From positions 1 through 64,000 of the forward strand of contig JBPCJC010000089.1 of NCBI GenBank assembly GCA_051005695.1: a stretch of DNA of 64,000 bases, written 5' to 3'. Below, one piece after another: positions 59,515 through 64,000 of this stretch. The number at the start of each line of letters is the position of its first letter. Position 1 is the stretch's first letter. Under the pieces are notes generated by a model that saw only the letters and a list, made by a program, of their open reading frames with translations, was not told the origin of the DNA and did not search any database. Origin of the DNA: JACCTI01 sp051005695. Lineage in GTDB: Bacteria; Verrucomicrobiota; Verrucomicrobiia; Chthoniobacterales; UBA10450. Both the position numbers and the translations under genes were made by a program.

Positions 59515-60282
59515 TTATTTTCTTGCCAGCGCGACCGAGTTCCGCAAGACGGGCCAGTTCCCGATCGATCCTTCGAGGACGTCGCCCGCCTGAATCGGCC
59601 CCACACCAGAAGGCGTTCCGGTAAGAATTAAATCGCCCGGTAACAGCGTCAGACTTTGGCAGGCGAACGAAACAATTTCCGCCACCGAATAAATCATTTG
59701 GCTGGTGCGCGCCTGCTGCCGAATCTCGCCGTTTTGCCGCAGCGTCAGCGCCAGATCCGCGACCTCCACTTCGGTATAAACAAAGGGACCGACCGGCGTG
59801 TAAGTGTCGAAAGATTTCGCGCGCGCGAACTGCTTCTCCGCCTTCTGCAGATCGCGGTCGCTGATGTCTTCGGCGGCGGTAAAACCGAAGACGTAATCGA
59901 GCGCATCTTCGACCCGGACATTCTTCGCGCGCTTCCCGACGACCACACCGAGCTCGAGCTCGAAATGCGTTTGATGTTCGGCGAACGCAATCTCGATCGC
60001 GCCCTCGTGCGGCAGAAGTGAACTCGGCGCCTTGAACCAAATCAGCGGCGTCCCCAGTGGCGTCCGTTTCATCTCCGCGATGTGATCGGCGTAGTTCAAG
60101 CCGACTGCGATGATCTTGCTCGGCCTCACCGGGAGATCGATCCTCAAATCGCCTAACGAGTGCTTGCTTCCATTCGTTTCGCCGCCGAGCCACGGAGCAC
60201 TCCTTAGGCGAGAGACTTCGTCTCCGCGGACTTCGCCGAAGAAATGTTCTTCGTCCTTTTTAAAGCCGCCGAAAGTCCGCAT
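59515..60282 (-). CDS. Fumarylacetoacetate hydrolase family protein
   Basis: A 255-residue FAH-fold enzyme. IIAVGLNYADHIAEM, FELELGVVVGKRAKNVR (metal-binding Glu pair), VFGFTAAEDISDRDLQ and LILTGTPSGVGPIQAGDVLE are the family motifs. Members cleave C-C bonds in 2-oxo or acylpyruvate substrates or decarboxylate oxaloacetate. No aromatic-degradation gene is near, so a fumarylpyruvase/oxaloacetate decarboxylase-type housekeeping role is plausible. Confidence 0.92.
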   Translation of the reverse strand: MRTFGGFKKDEEHFFGEVRGDEVSRLRSAPWLGGETNGSKHSLGDLRIDLPVRPSKIIAVGLNYADHIAEMKRTPLGTPLIWFKAPSSLLPHEGAIEIAFAEHQTHFELELGVVVGKRAKNVRVEDALDYVFGFTAAEDISDRDLQKAEKQFARAKSFDTYTPVGPFVYTEVEVADLALTLRQNGEIRQQARTSQMIYSVAEIVSFACQSLTLLPGDLILTGTPSGVGPIQAGDVLEGSIGNWPVLRNSVALARK

Positions 60283-60337
60283 GGGAGCGAGAGCCTTTCA
60301 GAACGCGCCGCGCCGCGCAACGACGAACAGGGGACGT

Positions 60338-61117
60338 TTACGGACGCGCGGTTTGCGGGACGATCGCGAGGAAATCGCGAACCGTTTTCTGTTCGCGAAT
60401 CGAGAAGACGCCCTCCGCGCCATCGAACCAAAAGGCGCTCGAGGAGCCACCGTCGAGATTGAGTGCGCGCTGGATTCTTGTCTGCGGCGCGAGCTCGATC
60501 GCGGCCAGCAAATCGGCCAACTGCGCCAGCGTGACCGCGGAACAAAATCCAATCAGAGCGCGCTGATTCGCGCTCGTGGCGACAAATGTTCGCCGCGCCG
60601 CGCGGGTATCGTTCAACCCCGCGATCGCCTTTCCACCATCGACCAAAAACGGCCCGCACTGGCGCGCCGCGCTGAGTTTCTTGTTCATGGAAAACTCTGC
60701 GCTCCGGCGAATCTGCACGCGCCCGTTCAGCACCGTGACCACCCCGCTAAGCAAGCGCGCTTTGCGGAAAGGAGCGAGCATGCGGCCATCACTGATCGAC
60801 AAACCGACCGGCGCATCATTCGGATCGAAGTAACCGCCATTCACGCCCGCGAGACCATGTTCACGGGGCATCGCCTCACCTAACGAGTCCGCGCCGGTGG
60901 GATTATCGAGCACGCGCAGAGTGGCGTTTTTGTTGGAAAAAATTGCGGCGTCGATCGTCGCGCGCGCACCGTTCGCGGAATTTTCCACCAGGGCCTGCCG
61001 ATGCTCGACGATGCCGCTGGCGGAGGTCTCGTTAGTCTGGGAGACCACTTGCCATTGCGCAGCGGCGATGCGCGCGAGCAGAAAGCTGGCGCAGAAAAAG
61101 AGTTTCAGAATTCGCAC
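60338..61117 (-). CDS. Exported phosphodiester glycosidase (NAGPA domain) family protein
   Basis: The 259-residue protein has a signal peptide (ILKLFFCASFLLARIAAAQ) and the NAGPA/DUF2233 core: LAGVNGGYFDPNDAPVGLSI, QCGPFLVDGGK, RRTFVATS, ALNLDGGSSSAFWFDG. Family members include the mammalian uncovering enzyme that removes GlcNAc from phosphodiesters; bacterial ones may process teichoic or exopolysaccharide phosphodiesters. Its neighbours give no pathway. Confidence 0.86.
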   Translation of the reverse strand: MRILKLFFCASFLLARIAAAQWQVVSQTNETSASGIVEHRQALVENSANGARATIDAAIFSNKNATLRVLDNPTGADSLGEAMPREHGLAGVNGGYFDPNDAPVGLSISDGRMLAPFRKARLLSGVVTVLNGRVQIRRSAEFSMNKKLSAARQCGPFLVDGGKAIAGLNDTRAARRTFVATSANQRALIGFCSAVTLAQLADLLAAIELAPQTRIQRALNLDGGSSSAFWFDGAEGVFSIREQKTVRDFLAIVPQTARP

Positions 61118-61247
61118 CGGTTTATTATCGCGTTTGTTTATTTCGCCGCGATCAGCTTTTGAAAACGCGCAACGTCCCGCGTTCGGGGGCGATCGACTAT
61201 CTTAACCCGACGCCGCCGCGCGCTTCAATCGAGCCGACGCCGAGCCT

Positions 61248-62183
61248 CTATTTAATACCGCTGGCAAAAACGGTCTGGAAATGCGGGCTCTCTTTTTCGC
61301 GTGAGACGACGGTGACTTCAATTTTGCTGAAGCCGGTTTCCTCCAGCCATTGGTGCAATTGCACTTCGCTAAAGCCTAACCAGTGATCGGCGTACAATTC
61401 TCGCGCGCGCTCGAAACGATGGCTGAGCAAATCGAGGATCACCAGCCGTCCGCCTTTTTTCAAAATCCGATGCGCCGCCGCGATCGCCTTTTCCGGATGA
61501 ATCGCGTGATGCAGCGCCTGGCTGAGAATCGCGAGATCGACCGAGCTTTTGGTAATCGGCGGATCCTCGATGTCACCGAGGCGATATTCCAAATTCGCGA
61601 AGCCGTGCCGCGTCGCCAGGTCGGCGCCGAACTCCACCATCTTGGGCGAATTATCGATCGCGATCACTTTGCGCGCGGTCTTCGCCAGCAGTTGCGACAG
61701 CGTTCCCTCACCCGCGCCCAGGTCGGCCACGGTCAGCGCCGGCAACAATGAAATCAACGTGTGCGCCAATGCCTGCCAGGAACGGCCCGGGACATAACTC
61801 CGGCCGAATTTACCCGCCAGCTCATCGAAGTATTCGCGCGCCTGGTCCTTCCGTTTTCGCAGGACCAGCTTGAGCGCGGTCTCATCGCGCGCCGTCTCCG
61901 GAATTTCGTGGGCGAGCGTGCGCATCAATTCGTTCACTTGTGCGCGCGCCGCATTCGCTTCCGCTTTTTCGACGAGCCCATAATAAACGTTCTTGCCCGC
62001 GCGCCGGTCGGCCACCACACCGGCACGTTTCAATTGCGCCAGGTGACTGGAAATCCGCGACTGCCCCATGGCCATGATGTCCTGCAATTCCGCCACCGAA
62101 AGTTCCTCGCGTTCGAGCAACAGGAGCAACCGCAAACGGGTCGGATCGGCCAGCAGACGGAGGAAATCTATCGTTGACGTCAT
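61248..62183 (-). CDS. ArsR-type regulator fused to SAM-dependent methyltransferase domain
   Basis: The 311-residue protein has an N-terminal winged helix (LLADPTRLRLLLLLEREELS, MGQSRISSHLAQLKRAGVV, AGKNVYYGL) of ArsR type and a C-terminal class I methyltransferase fold with VADLGAGEGTLSQLLAK and VIAIDNSPKMVEFGADLA, plus LVILDLLSHRF. The ArsR-type metal Cys motif (ELCVCDL) is absent; recognition helix reads MGQSRISSHLAQL. It is divergent from metK (112 bases) and resembles SahR, the S-adenosylhomocysteine-responsive repressor of the methionine cycle. It may use its methyltransferase fold to sense SAM or SAH rather than to catalyse. Confidence 0.92.
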   Translation of the reverse strand: MTSTIDFLRLLADPTRLRLLLLLEREELSVAELQDIMAMGQSRISSHLAQLKRAGVVADRRAGKNVYYGLVEKAEANAARAQVNELMRTLAHEIPETARDETALKLVLRKRKDQAREYFDELAGKFGRSYVPGRSWQALAHTLISLLPALTVADLGAGEGTLSQLLAKTARKVIAIDNSPKMVEFGADLATRHGFANLEYRLGDIEDPPITKSSVDLAILSQALHHAIHPEKAIAAAHRILKKGGRLVILDLLSHRFERARELYADHWLGFSEVQLHQWLEETGFSKIEVTVVSREKESPHFQTVFASGIK

Positions 62184-62195
62184 CGGAGATTAAAC

Positions 62196-62231
62196 GATAT
62201 ATCTACGCATCATGATTGGTCAATATGATCA
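62196..62231. promoter_or_regulatory. Palindrome cluster between regulator and metK (candidate operator)
   Basis: Three short palindromes in 36 bases: GATATATC (62196-62203), ATCATGAT (62209-62216) and TGATCA (62226-62231). ATCAT at 62209 and ATGAT at 62225 also form a wider inverted repeat. The region is the most AT-rich part of the 112-base divergent gap, where both promoters must lie, so it is a likely binding site of the ArsR-type regulator. Confidence 0.4.
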
Positions 62232-62295
62232 GTGATGACCCGCCGAGCCGGCGGTTCCCAGCAGCCATTCACTTTTAACCATCATTTCTATTTAA

Positions 62296-63468
62296 ATGCT
62301 TCGTCGTTTCATTTTTTCTTCCGAATCCGTCGGTGAAGGTCATCCGGATAAAGTTTGCGACACCATTTCCGATGCGGTGCTCGATGCCTGTCTGACCGTG
62401 GATAAAAAGAGCCGTGTCGCCTGCGAGACCTATGCGAAAAGCAACGTCGTCATCGTCGGCGGCGAGATCACGAGCAAAGCGAATCTCGATTACGTCCAAA
62501 TCGTGCGCGATGCCGTGCGCGATATTGGTTACGTGAACGACGATGACGTCTTTCACGCCGACAAAATTTTTGTTCAGAACATCATCACCTGTCAGTCGGC
62601 AGATATTTCGCAAGGCGTCGACGCGAAGAAAGCGAAGGGCAAGAAAACCGCCGAGCAAGGCGCGGGTGATCAGGGCCTCATGTTCGGTTTTGCCTGCGAT
62701 GACACGGAAGAGTTGATGCCGGCGCCGATCATGTTCGCGCATCGTCTCGGTCGGGAATTGACCCGCATTCGCAAAAGCGGGAAGGCGGATTGGCTTCGCC
62801 CTGACGCCAAGTCACAAGTCTCGGTCGTTTATGAAAACGGCAAGCCGGTTGGCATTTCGAACGTCGTCATCTCGACGCAGCACGCCGACGGCAAAGAACA
62901 CAAAGAGATCGAGAAATTCTGCGTTGAAAAAATCATTCGCAAGGTCCTGCCGAAATCGATGGTCAACGGCATTACCCAATTCCTGATCAACCCGACCGGC
63001 CGCTTCGTCATCGGCGGACCGCAGGGCGACACTGGACTGACTGGCCGCAAAATTATCGTCGATAGTTATGGTGGCTGGGGCCGTCACGGCGGTGGCGCGT
63101 TTTCCGGAAAAGATCCGAGCAAAGTAGATCGCAGCGCCGCTTACATGGGTCGCTGGGTCGCGAAAAATATCGTCGCGGCCGGCCTCGCCAAACGCTGCGA
63201 AATCCAATTCGCCTACGCCATCGGTTACCCCGATCCCGTTAGCGTCAACATCAACACTTTCGAAACCAATACCGTGCCCGAGGAAATGATCGAGCGCGCC
63301 GTGGCCCGCACGTTTTCTTTCAAGCCGGCTGACATCGTCGATCAACTCGACCTGCTGCGGCCGATTTATTCCAAGACGACAAACTATGGACACTTCGGCA
63401 AAGACGATCCCGATATTACCTGGGAAAAAACTGATAAAGCTGCCGCGCTCAAGAAAGCAGCGCGCTAA
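62296..63468 (+). CDS. metK: S-adenosylmethionine synthetase
   Basis: The 390-residue enzyme makes S-adenosylmethionine from methionine and ATP. FSSESVGEGHPDKVCDTISD is the N-terminal ATP/metal motif, QGLMFGFACDDTEELMPAPI and GGWGRHGGGAFSGKDPSKVD (loop) and the KVDRSAAYMGRW segment are typical. ahcY follows after 13 bases, so the two form a methionine-cycle operon under the divergent ArsR-type regulator. Confidence 0.98.
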   Translation: MLRRFIFSSESVGEGHPDKVCDTISDAVLDACLTVDKKSRVACETYAKSNVVIVGGEITSKANLDYVQIVRDAVRDIGYVNDDDVFHADKIFVQNIITCQSADISQGVDAKKAKGKKTAEQGAGDQGLMFGFACDDTEELMPAPIMFAHRLGRELTRIRKSGKADWLRPDAKSQVSVVYENGKPVGISNVVISTQHADGKEHKEIEKFCVEKIIRKVLPKSMVNGITQFLINPTGRFVIGGPQGDTGLTGRKIIVDSYGGWGRHGGGAFSGKDPSKVDRSAAYMGRWVAKNIVAAGLAKRCEIQFAYAIGYPDPVSVNINTFETNTVPEEMIERAVARTFSFKPADIVDQLDLLRPIYSKTTNYGHFGKDDPDITWEKTDKAAALKKAAR

Positions 63469-63481
63469 CCCCTAACGAATC

Positions 63482-64000
63482 ATGAACACACAAACCATCA
63501 CTCAAACCAAGACTAACGACTACAAGGTCGCCGACATCAGCCTGGCTGATTATGGCCGCCGCGAAATCGAAATCGCCGAGCAGGAAATGCCCGGTTTGAT
63601 GTCGATCCGGAAAAAGCACGCCGCCTCCAGGCCACTGCAAAACGTCCGTATCACCGGCTCGTTGCACATGACCATCCAGACGGCTGTGCTGATTGAAACG
63701 CTGGTCGATCTCGGCGCTGATGTGCGCTGGGCCAGCTGCAATATTTTCTCGACGCAAGACCACGCCGCGGCCGCGATCGCGAAAGCCGGCGTGCCGGTTT
63801 TCGCATGGAAGGGTGAGTCACTCGAAGAATATTGGTGGTGCACCGATCAGGCGCTCTCGTTTCCCGGCGGCAAAGGTCCGCAGATGGTGGTCGATGATGG
63901 CGGCGACGTGACGTTGTTCATTCACAAAGGTTACGAGCTGGAAGAAGGCAGCGACTGGATCGATACCGAAGCAGGCAGTCACGAAGAGAAAGTGATCAAG
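63482..64000 (+). CDS. ahcY: Adenosylhomocysteinase, 5' part (runs off the window)
   Basis: The frame starts at ATG 63482 (MNTQTITQTKTNDYKVADIS) and is open to the end of the window (173 residues of about 430-470). Visible motifs: MPGLMSIRKKHAASRPLQNV, RITGSLHMTIQTAVLIETL, SCNIFSTQDHAAAAIAKAG, WKGESLEEYWWCTDQAL and the DDGGDVT segment. It hydrolyses S-adenosylhomocysteine to adenosine and homocysteine. It follows metK after 13 bases, with a CTAACGA motif copy in the gap and another within the first codons. Confidence 0.97.
   Translation, partial: MNTQTITQTKTNDYKVADISLADYGRREIEIAEQEMPGLMSIRKKHAASRPLQNVRITGSLHMTIQTAVLIETLVDLGADVRWASCNIFSTQDHAAAAIAKAGVPVFAWKGESLEEYWWCTDQALSFPGGKGPQMVVDDGGDVTLFIHKGYELEEGSDWIDTEAGSHEEKVIK

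Larger units (their letters stand above)
391..63519. repeat. Dispersed CTAACGA motif (consensus GCCTAACGAGT), about 73 copies
   Basis: Exact CTAACGA start positions on the plus strand, read by eye: 391, 2586, 2701, 9620, 11541, 13863, 16891, 20461, 20673, 23405, 23598, 24537, 24868, 26755, 27601, 27866, 29218, 33184, 33663, 36362, 36743, 37991, 39957, 40502, 41427, 43223, 44290, 44363, 45511, 50992, 54563, 55121, 55369, 60153, 60880, 63472, 63513. As TCGTTAG (minus-strand copies): 487, 2822, 3926, 5672, 6808, 7511, 8548, 13761, 18329, 19560, 20553, 21418, 26029, 28418, 28780, 29532, 30558, 32104, 34508, 34996, 35848, 36140, 36289, 41497, 42937, 46121, 47523, 47778, 48041, 48793, 50644, 50723, 53433, 53551, 54814, 61029. 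About two thirds continue as CCTAACGA, many with a final GT. A few may be missed. Confidence 0.82.

Noticed and set aside
62184..62295. SAM or SAH riboswitch upstream of metK
   Set aside because: I see no conserved core of known classes in the 112-base leader; the palindromes and divergent ArsR-type gene explain regulation better.
391..63519. CTAACGA as a KOPS-like or other polar chromosome-segregation motif
   Set aside because: Orientation is about equal on each side of the presumed origin (22 versus 23 on the left, 15 versus 13 on the right).
1..64000. tRNA, rRNA or CRISPR loci
   Set aside because: No cloverleaf-type T-arm/acceptor pairs, no rRNA-like segments and no regularly spaced direct repeats were seen.
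1..64000. GCGATCGC-like octamers reminiscent of HIP1
   Set aside because: GCGATCG strings look frequent, but they follow from Ala/Ile/Asp/Arg codon use in GC-rich genes and I saw no non-coding enrichment; not counted.

Overview
This 64 kb, GC-rich, gene-dense window is a core chromosomal segment of a Gram-negative bacterium. Envelope genes support that: a TonB/ExbB/ExbD set in two copies, a GT9 heptosyltransferase-type enzyme, a DUF374 lysophospholipid acyltransferase, TatC, lipoproteins and a prepilin peptidase. The gene style (ECF sigma factor paired with a TolB/TPR Ser/Thr kinase, prepilin peptidase with a long cytoplasmic insert, circularly permuted ATP-grasp/alpha-E pair, fibronectin-III remnants) is what I would expect in Verrucomicrobia, perhaps Chthoniobacterales or relatives. 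That placement is inference; there is no rRNA gene here. I found no tRNA, CRISPR array, prophage or insertion sequence.

Layout. 1-6.5 kb: deacetylase end, methyltransferase, ATP-grasp/alpha-E pair, prepilin peptidase, tatC, Nudix hydrolase, folB. 6.6-11.5 kb: signalling block with ECF sigma factor, large receptor-like kinase, a receiver-only protein and small membrane-anchored proteins. 11.5-15.4 kb: sigma-54 island (DUF721/DciA-like, rpoN, two small exported proteins behind a good -24/-12 promoter, NtrC-type activator). 15.5-18.6 kb: four genes joined by 4-bp overlaps (two-domain CbiX protein, GAF protein, Fe-S DR2241-like protein, amidohydrolase). 18.6-36.8 kb: mostly housekeeping and metabolism (mrdA, uvrC, folD, ubiX, D-Ala-D-Ala carboxypeptidase, bioF, MTA phosphorylase, miaB, GT9), with a frameshifted membrane/SRPBCC gene and a decayed FN3 fragment. 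36.8-40 kb: dnaN, dnaA and a 590-bp gene-free region with two tandem DnaA-box-like sites, the likely oriC. 40-59.3 kb: first TonB module with def, OGG-type glycosylase, Na+/solute symporter, a nucleotidyltransferase pair resembling toxin-antitoxin, aspS, hisS, galE, mscL, leuS, rdgB, second TonB module. 59.5-64 kb: FAH-family hydrolase, NAGPA-type glycosidase, then an ArsR-methyltransferase fusion divergent from metK-ahcY, the S-adenosylmethionine cycle.

The most striking signal is not a gene. The heptamer CTAACGA (extended consensus GCCTAACGAGT) occurs by my reading about 73 times on the two strands, roughly one per 0.9 kb, in coding and non-coding DNA, in equal numbers in both orientations and in different reading frames. 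Density, lack of polarity and frame-independence resemble the DNA uptake sequences of Neisseriaceae and Pasteurellaceae, although this motif is unlike those sequences. A separate three-copy family of REP/MITE-like inverted repeats (TGTCATCC termini) sits between genes.
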